From positions 5,146,001 through 5,210,000 of the forward strand of contig CP019882.1 in assembly GCA_002007745.1 (NCBI GenBank): a stretch of DNA of 64,000 nt, read 5' to 3'. Position 1 is the first letter of the stretch. Each line of letters begins with the position of its first letter. This document shows positions 8,844-15,909 of this stretch, one piece after another. The position numbers were made by a program, and so were the translations under genes. Below the pieces are notes generated by a model. That model saw only the letters and a program-made list of their open reading frames with translations. It ran no database searches and was not told the DNA's origin. The stretch comes from Mycolicibacterium litorale (GTDB taxonomy: Bacteria; Actinomycetota; Actinomycetes; Mycobacteriales; Mycobacteriaceae).

Positions 8844-10079
8844 ATGACCACCGCCAGCGTGTGCCCGTTCGGGGAGGGCTTCGACTTCACCGACCCAGAT
8901 CTGCTCCAACTCGGCATGCCCGTGGTCGAGCTGGCGCAGTTACGCCAGACCGCACCGGTCTGGTGGAACGAGCAGGCCGACGGCACTTCGGTGTTCGACG
9001 ACGGCGGCTACTGGGTGATCACCAAACACCGCGACATCCGGGCCATCTCCCGTGACAGCGACCTGTGGTCGACCAACGCCAAGGGCGTGGTGATGCGCTT
9101 CCCGGACGGCATGACCGCCGAGCAGCTCGACATCACCAAGGCGCTGCTGATCAACCACGACGCGCCCGAACACACCCGGCTGCGCAAGCTGATCTCGCGG
9201 CTGTTCACTCCGCGCTCGGTGGCCAAGCTGGAGGAGAAACTGGCCGTCGCCGCCCGTGACATCGTGGCTTCCGCCGCCGCCAAGGACACCGGCGACTTCG
9301 TCAACGACATCGCCATGCAACTCCCGCTGCTGGCCATCGCCGACCTGCTCGGGGTCCCGGAAGCCGACCGGCGGAAGCTCTTTCACTGGACCAACAGCAT
9401 CATGAACACCGACGACCCGGACTTCGACAGCGACCCGACCGCCGCCAATGCCGAGCTGATGGGCTACGCGTACACGATGGCCGAGCAGCGCAGGCAGTGC
9501 CCCGCTGACGACATCGTGACCCGCCTGGTGCAGGCCGATCTCGATGGGGAATCGTTGTCCGAACTCGAGTTCGCGTTCTTCGTCATTCTGCTGGCCGTGG
9601 CCGGCAACGAGACCACCCGCAATGCCATGACCCATGGGATGAACGCGTTCTTCAACAATCCCGACCAGTGGGAGCTGTTCAAGCGGGATCGACCTGAGAC
9701 CACCGCCGACGAGATCGTGCGCTGGGCGACCCCGGTGCACTGCTTCCAGCGCACCGCGCTGGCCGACGTCGAACTCGGTGGAGTCACCATCAACAAGGGG
9801 CAGCGGGCCGGGCTGTTCTACAGTTCGGCCAACTACGACGAAGACGTCTTCGACAACCCGTTCGAATTCAACATCCTGCGCGATCCCAATCCGCACCTCG
9901 GATTCGGCGGCAACGGTGCGCACTTCTGCATCGGGGCCAACCTGGCCCGCATGGAGATCAAGCTGATCTTCAACCAGATCGCCGACCAGATCCCCGACAT
10001 CCGCAAGCTCGGCGAGCCTGAGCGGCTGCGTTCGGGCTGGATCAACGGGGTCAAAGAGCTGCCTGTCGCCTACCACTAG
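8844..10079 (+). CDS. Cytochrome P450, CYP125-like (steroid C26-hydroxylase relative)
   Basis: A 411-residue P450 with the I-helix AVAGNETTRNAMTHGM, the K-helix ADEIVRWATPVHCFQRTAL and the heme loop FGGNGAHFCIGANLARME. These segments, with GFDFTDPDL at the N-terminus and ERLRSGWINGVKELPV at the C-terminus, align by eye with CYP125, which oxidises the C26 methyl of cholest-4-en-3-one. It is clearly distinct from CYP142 at 60247, so the window holds two P450s of the sterol side-chain type. It lies outside the sterol cluster, divergent from a carboxyltransferase and upstream of a TetR gene. The ATG at 8844 is preceded by GAGGGAG. The substrate could be another terpenoid or a fatty acid; a steroid is inference from homology. 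Confidence 0.85.
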   Translation: MTTASVCPFGEGFDFTDPDLLQLGMPVVELAQLRQTAPVWWNEQADGTSVFDDGGYWVITKHRDIRAISRDSDLWSTNAKGVVMRFPDGMTAEQLDITKALLINHDAPEHTRLRKLISRLFTPRSVAKLEEKLAVAARDIVASAAAKDTGDFVNDIAMQLPLLAIADLLGVPEADRRKLFHWTNSIMNTDDPDFDSDPTAANAELMGYAYTMAEQRRQCPADDIVTRLVQADLDGESLSELEFAFFVILLAVAGNETTRNAMTHGMNAFFNNPDQWELFKRDRPETTADEIVRWATPVHCFQRTALADVELGGVTINKGQRAGLFYSSANYDEDVFDNPFEFNILRDPNPHLGFGGNGAHFCIGANLARMEIKLIFNQIADQIPDIRKLGEPERLRSGWINGVKELPVAYH

Positions 10080-10106
10080 CCCGGGGGCCCGATAGCATCC
10101 GGGTTC

Positions 10107-10487
10107 ATGGGACACCCGGGCTATCCGCCGTATCCCGGCTATCCGCCGCCGGCCGTACCGCCGCGGTCGGCTGCCGACCTGACGATCTCGATCATCGTCA
10201 TGGTGCTGACGGTCATGGTGGGCGCCGGCAGCGCGTTCCTCGGCTTGTTGTCGCTGGCGTTCCTGGACTATTGCCCACCGGCGACCTGCAGTGTCGAGGG
10301 CGCGGTGACTGCGGTGCTGACGGCGGTCGGCATCGCCGCCCTGGTCGGCCTGGCCGGCATCATCGTCACCATCGTGCAATTGGCCCGGCGCAAGACGGCG
10401 TGGCCCTTCGCCGTCGGCACGTTGGTGCTGTGCCTGGTCGTGCTGTTCTTCGGCGGGATGGCGTACTCGATGGCAGTGGGCGGCTGA
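10107..10487 (+). CDS. Small membrane protein with Pro/Tyr-rich N-terminus
   Basis: A 126-residue protein I cannot name. The first 20 residues are a GYPPYPGYPPPAVPP-type Pro/Tyr repeat. Three hydrophobic helices follow, at about residues 25-55, 66-90 and 98-122, separated by a short loop with two cysteines (YCPPATC) that could form an extracytoplasmic disulfide. This architecture is common in small mycobacterial envelope proteins (DUF4190-like), which is a resemblance only. It sits 27 bp after the CYP125-like gene and ends one base before the following TetR start, so the three genes probably form one transcript. Confidence 0.72.
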   Translation: MGHPGYPPYPGYPPPAVPPRSAADLTISIIVMVLTVMVGAGSAFLGLLSLAFLDYCPPATCSVEGAVTAVLTAVGIAALVGLAGIIVTIVQLARRKTAWPFAVGTLVLCLVVLFFGGMAYSMAVGG

Positions 10488-10488
10488 G

Positions 10489-11126
10489 GTGCGCACCCAC
10501 GGCTGGTCGGGGTCGGCGCCGGCCACCGATGAGGAGGCGGTAGCGCGGATTCTGGCGGCTGCCAACCAGGCGATCGACGCCCGCGGCGCCGACCTGAGCA
10601 TCGCCGACGTGGCGCGCACCCTGGGCGTCACCCGGCAGACGGTGTATCGCTACTTCCCCAGCACCTACGCGCTGCTGCAGGCGGCGGCACGGGCCGCAGC
10701 CAACGGCATCCTCGACCGCTTGGCGGCGCACCTGGCCGGCGTCACCGATCCCGCAGAAGCGGTGACCGAGGGCATCGCCACCGCCCTGGAATGGTTGCCT
10801 CACGACAAGCACATCGGGTTGTTGCTCGCACCCGAACGCGCGGTCGCGTTCAATGTGGAGATCACCTCCGACGTCGCGCTGACGTTCGCGGGTTCGATGC
10901 TGCGCCGATTCGACGTGGATTGGGCGGCACAGGGTTTCGACGCCGACGAGCTCGACGAACTGGCCGAGCATCTGCTGCGGATCATCCAGTCGTTCATGGT
11001 CGACCCGGGCCGGCCACCACGGCAGGGCGCCGAACTGCGGCGTTATCTACGCCGCTGGGTCGCCCCGCACTGGTGCGTCAGGATGTCCACCAGGATATTC
11101 AAGGCCGCAGCGCCGCAGGCGATTAG
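10489..11126 (+). CDS. TetR-family regulator, frameshifted near its C-terminus
   Basis: A TetR-type repressor starting at GTG 10489. The HTH is visible at about residues 30-60 (LSIADVARTLGVTRQTVYRYFPS), followed by a helical effector domain. As read, the frame passes YLRRWVAP and then runs on into low-complexity Arg/Pro sequence over the antisense gene to 11265. Adding one C to the CCCC run at 11063-11066 gives WVAPALVRQDVHQDIQGRSA and a TAG at 11124-11126, a normal length of about 212 residues. I therefore treat the tail as an artefact of a missing base. It is the third gene of the P450-membrane protein-TetR group and may bind the inverted repeat at 8774-8798. Confidence 0.75.
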
Positions 11127-11380
11127 CGACCGGCCACCGGCACGGTCACGGTCGTCGTGGCCGCGTTGCCGACCGGGTCGGCGGGCGCGGGCCACGCCGA
11201 CGCGGCGAAGATGGCGCTCAACGAGACCACCACCGGGCAGAGCACCGTCACCGTGGTGTCGATGACGTTCACCCACCGCGTGACCTGACGAGCGACCCTG
11301 GTGCGCTTGGTCGTTGGCGCCGTCCACAGGCTCAGCATGGTCGGCGCGGTCCACGAGTCGTACATGGTCATCGAAGTCAT
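11123..11380 (-). CDS. Small single-pass membrane or secreted protein
   Basis: An 85-residue protein of unknown function. A basic N-terminal part (KRTRVARQVTRW) is followed by one hydrophobic segment (VIDTTVTVLCPVVVSLSAIFAAS, about 38-60) and a short Ala/Pro/Thr-rich tail ending TTTVTVPVAGR. I chose ATG 11380 because AGGAG stands 5 nt upstream. Its stop overlaps the corrected TetR stop on the opposite strand. Its upstream region carries helically phased GTNACA-type repeats, so expression may be tightly regulated. I do not recognise a named family. Confidence 0.6.
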   Translation of the reverse strand: MTSMTMYDSWTAPTMLSLWTAPTTKRTRVARQVTRWVNVIDTTVTVLCPVVVSLSAIFAASAWPAPADPVGNAATTTVTVPVAGR

Positions 11381-11428
11381 CACCACTCCTGCCCATCCGA
11401 TCGAGGCCCGCGGCCCGATTTCACTTTG

Positions 11429-11461
11429 GTAACACTGGGGCACAGAGGTCACATTTGTGAC
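11429..11461. promoter_or_regulatory. Phased GNNACA repeats plus palindrome upstream of the 11380 gene
   Basis: On the plus strand GTAACA (11429), GGCACA (11439) and GTCACA (11448) are direct repeats spaced 10 and 9 bp apart, about one helical turn. GTCACATTTGTGAC (11448-11461) is a near-perfect palindrome. Direct repeats of GTAACA/GTCACA type resemble published MtrA response-regulator boxes; that assignment is tentative. Confidence 0.45.
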
Positions 11462-11532
11462 ACGACGCGATAAAGGTTTGCGATCTGCGCGTTTCCTTAC
11501 CGTTGTCTTAGTGGCCTCTTTGTTATGGGCAG

Positions 11533-11970
11533 CTAGTCCTCCGGTTTGCCGCTGTGCATCCTCACCGCGGCGTCGACGTTCGCTTTCTTGTCCTCCCCAG
11601 CGCCCTTCTCGGCGGCCTTCTTACGTTTGGCCACCACCCGGCCGACGGCGCCGTCGAACTTGGAACCCAGCGGAAAGCCGAGGTAATGCGTCAGGAAGAT
11701 CGCCATCTCCTTGAGCTCGTCGCCGCTGAGCTCGTCGTTGTGCAGGGCGGCGTTGGCCTGGATCTCCACCAGGTCGTCGATGCCCATCGCGGCGACCGCG
11801 GTCAGCGTCATGATCCGCTTGTCCCGCATCGACAGCCCCGGCCGGGTCCAGATGGTGGCGAACAGATGATCCACGGTGAGATCGAAGTAGGGGTTGCCCT
11901 CGATGTTGGGCATCTCCCAGCCATACACCTCGTTCATCTTGTCCAGGCCCTTGCGGCGCACCTCGTCCAT
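11533..11970 (-). CDS. Carboxymuconolactone decarboxylase-like protein (Rv0771-like)
   Basis: A 145-residue all-helical protein of the CMD/AhpD superfamily, with the core RDKRIMTLTAVAAMGIDDLVEIQANAALHNDELSGDELKE. It contains no cysteine, so it cannot be an AhpD-type peroxidase with a CxxC site. It looks like the gamma-CMD branch, but no protocatechuate pathway genes are nearby, so the substrate is open. An AAGGAG sits 5 nt before ATG 11970; the GTG at 11976 overlaps that ribosome-binding site and is less likely. It is the last gene of the aldA-SDR-HIBADH-CMD operon on this strand. Confidence 0.82.
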   Translation of the reverse strand: MDEVRRKGLDKMNEVYGWEMPNIEGNPYFDLTVDHLFATIWTRPGLSMRDKRIMTLTAVAAMGIDDLVEIQANAALHNDELSGDELKEMAIFLTHYLGFPLGSKFDGAVGRVVAKRKKAAEKGAGEDKKANVDAAVRMHSGKPED

Positions 11971-11972
11971 CG

Positions 11973-12833
11973 TCACTCCTTCGTGTGTGGGACACCGAGT
12001 CCGGCGGCCAGGTCTCGTAGCGTGATCTCGGCCAGCGGAAGGTCCACCCCGGCGGCTTCACCCAGGCCCAGGGCCAATCGCAGATCCTTCTCGGCCAGCC
12101 CCCGGGTGTGCAGAAACATGTTGTAGAGGAAGTGATCAGCCTGCAGCGGAGCGGTGTCGTCGCGAACCATGATCGCACCGGGACCACCGCTCTGCGCGTC
12201 GCTGTGCCGCACCACACGGCCCAACTTCTGCAGGTCGATTCCGGTCGCCTCGGCTAGCTTCGCGGCCTCACACGCCGCCGCAAACCCGATGTAGGTCAAC
12301 ATGTTCCGGGCCAACTTCATCCGAGTCCCGGCACCCGGCCCACCGGCGCGCACCACCATCGACGCCCACCGCTTGAACACCGGCTTCACCCGTTCGTAGG
12401 CGTCGTCGTCGGCACCGACCATCACGGCCAGCTCGCCCTTGGCGGCGGCGCCGGCACCGCCGCTGACCGGAGCGTCGACGATGTGAATGCCGTTGGGACG
12501 CAGCTGTTCAGCCAGCTCGGCGGCGGTGTTCGGCTCGATGGTGGAATGGATCGCGATGACCGTGCCCGGCTTGGCGTGTTCGGCCAGCCGGGCCACCACA
12601 TCGCGCACCTGCTCGTCGTTGAGCACGGTCACCTCGATGACATCGGCCTTGGACACCTCCGTGATGTCGTCGGCCAGCTCGGCACCCAGCTCGGCCAGCG
12701 GCGTCATGGCCTCGGTGCGCACATCGAAGACGATGAGCCCGCCCGGCCAGTCGACAAGTCGTTTGGCCATCGGCGCGCCCTGGTTGCCGAGCCCGATGTA
12801 GCCGACCTTGAGATCACTCAGGGCAGCGCTCAT
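11973..12833 (-). CDS. NAD(P)-binding dehydrogenase, 3-hydroxyisobutyrate dehydrogenase-like (Rv0770-like)
   Basis: A 286-residue beta-hydroxyacid dehydrogenase. The nucleotide-binding motif VGYIGLGNQGAPMAKRL is near the N-terminus, the substrate motif DAPVSGGAGAAAKGELAVMVG lies at about 118-138, and the catalytic lysine is in GTRMKLARNML. The family oxidises 3-hydroxy acids such as 3-hydroxyisobutyrate or tartronate semialdehyde. The ATG at 12833 overlaps the upstream SDR stop (ATGA), and the CMD gene begins 2 nt after this stop, so the three are translationally linked. The alternative start at 12911 would lie deep inside the SDR. Confidence 0.88.
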   Translation of the reverse strand: MSAALSDLKVGYIGLGNQGAPMAKRLVDWPGGLIVFDVRTEAMTPLAELGAELADDITEVSKADVIEVTVLNDEQVRDVVARLAEHAKPGTVIAIHSTIEPNTAAELAEQLRPNGIHIVDAPVSGGAGAAAKGELAVMVGADDDAYERVKPVFKRWASMVVRAGGPGAGTRMKLARNMLTYIGFAAACEAAKLAEATGIDLQKLGRVVRHSDAQSGGPGAIMVRDDTAPLQADHFLYNMFLHTRGLAEKDLRLALGLGEAAGVDLPLAEITLRDLAAGLGVPHTKE

Positions 12834-13579
12834 CGGAAAATCTGTCCGCCGTCGACATTGAAGATCTGTCCAGTGATCCACTTCGCCTGGTCGGACAACA
12901 GGAACAGGCACATACCCACCAGATCGTCGACCTCACCCATGCGGGACAGCGGGATGCCCTTGACGATGTCGGCCACCATCTCCTGCGGGGTGGTGGTGCG
13001 GTTGGCCTCGGTGTTGATCGGGCCGGGCGCAATGGCGTTGATCCGGATGTTCTGGCCGCCGAGCTCGGTCGCCAGCTGCTGGGTCAGGCTGTTGACGCCG
13101 GCCTTGGCCAGTCCGTAGAAGTTCGAGTACAGCCAGGCTGCGGTCGAGGACTGGTTGACGATCGCACCGCCGCCGCGCTTGGCCATCTTCCGGTACACCG
13201 CGCGGGTGCACACCAGCGCGCCGTCGAGATTGACGCTCATGAACTTCTTGTAGTAGTCCCAATCGACGGTGATCAGGAAGTCCAGCTTCATCCCGCCGAA
13301 GATCGCGGCGTTGTTCACCAGGTAATCGATGCCGCCGAACTCGGCCAGCGTCGCATCGGCCATCGCCTTGGCCGACTCCGGACTGCTCACGTCGACGGGC
13401 AAGGCGAGCGCGGTTCCACCCTCACCTTTGATACCGTCGGCGACCTTCTGCGCGCCATCGGTGTTGATGTCGGCCACGACCACCGCGGCGCCCTCACGGG
13501 CCAGCGCCTCGGCGTAGGCCTGGCCGATGCCACCACCTGCGCCGGTGACGATGGCGACCTTCTGGTCAAACTGTCCCAT
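12830..13579 (-). CDS. Short-chain dehydrogenase (Rv0769-like)
   Basis: A 249-residue SDR. It shows TGAGGGIGQAYAEAL (NAD(P) binding), NNAAIFGG near residue 90, a serine in VNQSSTAAW, YGLAK as the catalytic YxxxK near 155, and a C-terminal TGQIFNVDGGQIFR. ATG 13579 is preceded by AAAGGAAA. It lies between aldA and the hydroxyacid dehydrogenase, the same order as Rv0768-Rv0769-Rv0770. Together these suggest a degradative alcohol/aldehyde/acid pathway whose substrate is unknown. Confidence 0.9.
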   Translation of the reverse strand: MGQFDQKVAIVTGAGGGIGQAYAEALAREGAAVVVADINTDGAQKVADGIKGEGGTALALPVDVSSPESAKAMADATLAEFGGIDYLVNNAAIFGGMKLDFLITVDWDYYKKFMSVNLDGALVCTRAVYRKMAKRGGGAIVNQSSTAAWLYSNFYGLAKAGVNSLTQQLATELGGQNIRINAIAPGPINTEANRTTTPQEMVADIVKGIPLSRMGEVDDLVGMCLFLLSDQAKWITGQIFNVDGGQIFR

Positions 13580-13630
13580 TCGATTTCCTTTCACGGCCGA
13601 GTGGCCAGTTAGCGCACGCGATCGGCCTGT

Positions 13631-13655
13631 TCCAGTGTCACAAGTGGCCACTGGA
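13631..13655. terminator. Inverted repeat between aldA and the SDR
   Basis: TCCAGTG (13631-13637) and CACTGGA (13649-13655) are perfect arms around 11 nt in the 83-bp gap inside the operon. It could attenuate transcription after aldA or be a protein-binding site. There is no T-tract. Confidence 0.35.
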
Positions 13656-13662
13656 CGCCGGA

Positions 13663-15129
13663 TTAGACCGCGGTGGCAATGACTTTCAGTTCGAGGTACT
13701 CCTCGAATCCCGCCAGCCCCATCTCTCGGCCGACGCCGGACTGCTTGTAGCCGCCGAAGGGCACATCCGCGGAGTACCAGACTCCGCCGTTGACGTTAAC
13801 GGTGCCGACCCGCAGCCGATTCGCCGCGACTTGGGCCCGGTCCGGATCGCCGCTGAACACGCTGCCTGACAGCCCATAGGGCGAGTCATTGGCAATGCGG
13901 ATCGCGTCGTCGTCACCGTCGTGGGCGATCACGGTCAGCACCGGGCCGAAGATCTCCTCACGCGCCACCCGGGCGGTGTTGTCCAGCCCGGCGATCACGG
14001 TCGGTTCGATGAAATATCCGGTGTCGCGATCAGCTGGGCGGCCGCCGCCGCAGGCGAACCGTCCGCCCTCGGTGATGGCCAGGTCCAGATAGGACTGCAC
14101 GCGATCACGCTGACGCTCGGAAATGACTGGGCCGCAGATTGTTCCGGGGTTGGTGGGGTCACCCGGGCGGATACCGGACATGGTGGCCGCAGCCGCCTCG
14201 ACCGCCTCGTCGTAACGTGCCCGCGGCACCACCAGCCGGGTGGTGATCGCACAGCCCTGACCGGCATGCATCGACGCGGTGAACGCCGCCATCGAGCACG
14301 CGCCGGCCAGATCCGCATCATCGAGCACCAGGAACGCCGACTTGCCGCCGAGCTCCAGGAAGACCTTCTTGATGGTGGCGGCACCGGCGGCCATCACCGC
14401 GCGGCCGGTGTTCGTCGAACCGGTGAACGACACCATGTCGACCCGAGGATCGCTGGACAGCAGGGCACCGACCGCATGGTCGTTGGAGGTGACGATGTTG
14501 ACCACCCCCGGCGGAAACTCGGTGTGCTCGGCGATGAGTTCGCCGAGCACCGCCGCGCACCAGGGGGTGTCCGGCGCCGGCTTGAGCACGACGGTGTTGC
14601 CGGCCGCCAATGCGGGACCGAGCTTGGCCAGGTTGATCTGGTGGGGGAAGTTCCACGGGGTGATGGCACCGACGACGCCGACCGCCTCACGGGCGATGGT
14701 CCGCTGGGTCTTGATGCCCATCGGGGACGCGACGCCCAGATCCTGGCGCCAGGCGTAGGACTCGGCGGTGTCCGCGCAGAAGGACAGATCGTCGACCGGG
14801 CCTTCCAGTTGGGCTGCCGCGGTCAGCATGCGGGGCGCGCCGACCTCGGCCATGGTGATCTCGCGCAGTTCTTCGATGTGCTCTTTCATCGCATCGCGCA
14901 ACTGCCGGACGCAGCGCACCCGCAGATCGATGTTGGTCGACCAGTCGGTGGTGTCGAAAGCTCGGCGTGCGGCGTCGATAGCGCTGCTCATGTCCTGGGC
15001 GTCTCCGTCGGCGGCCGTGCCCAGCACCTCTTCGGTCGCCGGATTGACGGTGGGGTATCGGCCATTGCCGCCCGGGACGAGCTTGCCGTCGATGAACAGA
15101 TCACTGCTTCTGTCGGCCGTTATCGCCAT
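13663..15129 (-). CDS. aldA: NAD-dependent aldehyde dehydrogenase
   Basis: A 488-residue aldehyde dehydrogenase. It has PWNFP (in AITPWNFPHQ), FTGSTNTGR for cofactor binding, the general base in ELGGKSAF, the catalytic Cys in GQGCAITTR, and the C-terminal EEIFGPVL and GGYKQSGVGRE. The order matches Rv0768. ATG 15129 follows GGGAG; an upstream reading from 15303 would cross the divergent promoter and its operators. A perfect GGACACGTGTCC palindrome lies 22 bp upstream of the start and matches the one over the divergent tetR start, so repression by that TetR is likely. It would oxidise an aldehyde made by the neighbouring P450s or alcohol dehydrogenase, which is inference. Confidence 0.92.
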   Translation of the reverse strand: MAITADRSSDLFIDGKLVPGGNGRYPTVNPATEEVLGTAADGDAQDMSSAIDAARRAFDTTDWSTNIDLRVRCVRQLRDAMKEHIEELREITMAEVGAPRMLTAAAQLEGPVDDLSFCADTAESYAWRQDLGVASPMGIKTQRTIAREAVGVVGAITPWNFPHQINLAKLGPALAAGNTVVLKPAPDTPWCAAVLGELIAEHTEFPPGVVNIVTSNDHAVGALLSSDPRVDMVSFTGSTNTGRAVMAAGAATIKKVFLELGGKSAFLVLDDADLAGACSMAAFTASMHAGQGCAITTRLVVPRARYDEAVEAAAATMSGIRPGDPTNPGTICGPVISERQRDRVQSYLDLAITEGGRFACGGGRPADRDTGYFIEPTVIAGLDNTARVAREEIFGPVLTVIAHDGDDDAIRIANDSPYGLSGSVFSGDPDRAQVAANRLRVGTVNVNGGVWYSADVPFGGYKQSGVGREMGLAGFEEYLELKVIATAV

Positions 15130-15151
15130 CCCGACTCCCGCCTGCTTCGTT

Positions 15152-15163
15152 GGACACGTGTCC
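15152..15163. promoter_or_regulatory. TetR operator copy 1 (aldA side)
   Basis: GGACACGTGTCC is a perfect 12-bp palindrome in the 174-bp divergent gap. It lies just downstream of a possible aldA -10 (TATGGT on the minus strand), where a bound repressor would block initiation. Confidence 0.7.
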
Positions 15164-15291
15164 GAGATCGTGGTGGTCGAACCATAACCGGATATCTCGG
15201 CGGGAGGCAAGGTTCTCCCGCAAGCCTGCACACCTACGCTGGCGTACAGGGACTTTGCCATGACTGCTTGCCTTGCGCGGGACGATTCCGA

Positions 15292-15297
15292 TAAGTT
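15292..15297 (+). promoter_or_regulatory. Predicted -10 box for leaderless tetR mRNA
   Basis: TAAGTT lies 6 nt before the GTG at 15304, the spacing for a transcript starting at the start codon. It abuts the operator at 15298-15309. Confidence 0.5.
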
Positions 15298-15309
15298 GGA
15301 CATGTGTCC
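15298..15309. promoter_or_regulatory. TetR operator copy 2 (over the tetR start)
   Basis: GGACATGTGTCC differs from copy 1 by one base and covers the predicted transcription start and the GTG start codon of tetR. This placement is typical of autorepression. Confidence 0.7.
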
Positions 15310-15909
15310 AGCGATGCCGCGGTTGCCGTCGGTTCAGATGGCGCCTCAGATGGCGACACTGTGCCGCGCAACCGCCGCCAGGAAGAGACCTTCCGCAAGG
15401 TGTTGCGGGCCGGCATGGAGATGCTGCGGGAGACGTCCTACGCCGACCTGACGGTCCGGGCCGTCGCAGCGCGGGCCAAGGTGGCACCGGCCACCGCGTA
15501 TACGTACTTCTCTTCGAAGAACCACCTGGTCGCCGAGGTCTACCTCGACTTGATTCGCGCGGTGCCATACTTCACCGACGTCAATGACACCCGGTTGCAC
15601 CGGGTCCAGCAGTCGCTGCGCAGCCTGGCGCTGGTGATCGCCGACGAACCGGAATTCGCCGCGGCGTGCACCACCGCGGTGCTGAGCAACGACGCCGGGG
15701 TGATACCGGTGCGTGACCGCATCGGCGCCCAGATCCACAAGCGGATCAGGTCGGCACTGGGGCCCGATGCCGATCCGCGGATCGTGTCGGCGTTGGAGAT
15801 GACCTATTACGGCGCCCTCGTGCACGCCGGCAGCGGCACCCTGAGCTATCACGAGGTCGCCGACCGGATCGGCTACGTCGCCGGACTCATCCTGGGAGAG
15901 AACGAATGA
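15304..15909 (+). CDS. TetR-family regulator of the CYP123/CYP51 locus (Rv0767c-like)
   Basis: A 201-residue TetR protein. The HTH covers about residues 38-75 (YADLTVRAVAARAKVAPATAY, then TYFSSKNHL), with an effector-binding domain behind it. The GTG at 15304 has a -10 box 6 nt upstream and probably needs no leader. It heads the run tetR-cyp123-SDR-cyp51-ferredoxin, with an ATGA overlap to cyp123. Two near-identical GGACA-type palindromes, one on its own start and one before aldA, make it the likely local repressor of both divergent arms. The inducer is unknown; a sterol or P450 substrate is a guess from context. Confidence 0.9.
   Translation: MSSDAAVAVGSDGASDGDTVPRNRRQEETFRKVLRAGMEMLRETSYADLTVRAVAARAKVAPATAYTYFSSKNHLVAEVYLDLIRAVPYFTDVNDTRLHRVQQSLRSLALVIADEPEFAAACTTAVLSNDAGVIPVRDRIGAQIHKRIRSALGPDADPRIVSALEMTYYGALVHAGSGTLSYHEVADRIGYVAGLILGENE

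Noticed and set aside
8757..8909. N-terminal extension of the carboxyltransferase to 8909
   Set aside because: It would overlap the divergent P450 start and its ribosome-binding site; a leaderless promoter points to ATG 8756.
11127..11265. C-terminal tail of the TetR frame as read
   Set aside because: Arg/Pro/Thr-rich sequence antisense to a better small gene; one C added at 11063-11066 gives a normal TetR end.
13600..13662. AGTGGCCACT palindrome as a second TetR operator
   Set aside because: It does not match the GGACA-type palindromes and sits inside an operon, not at a promoter.
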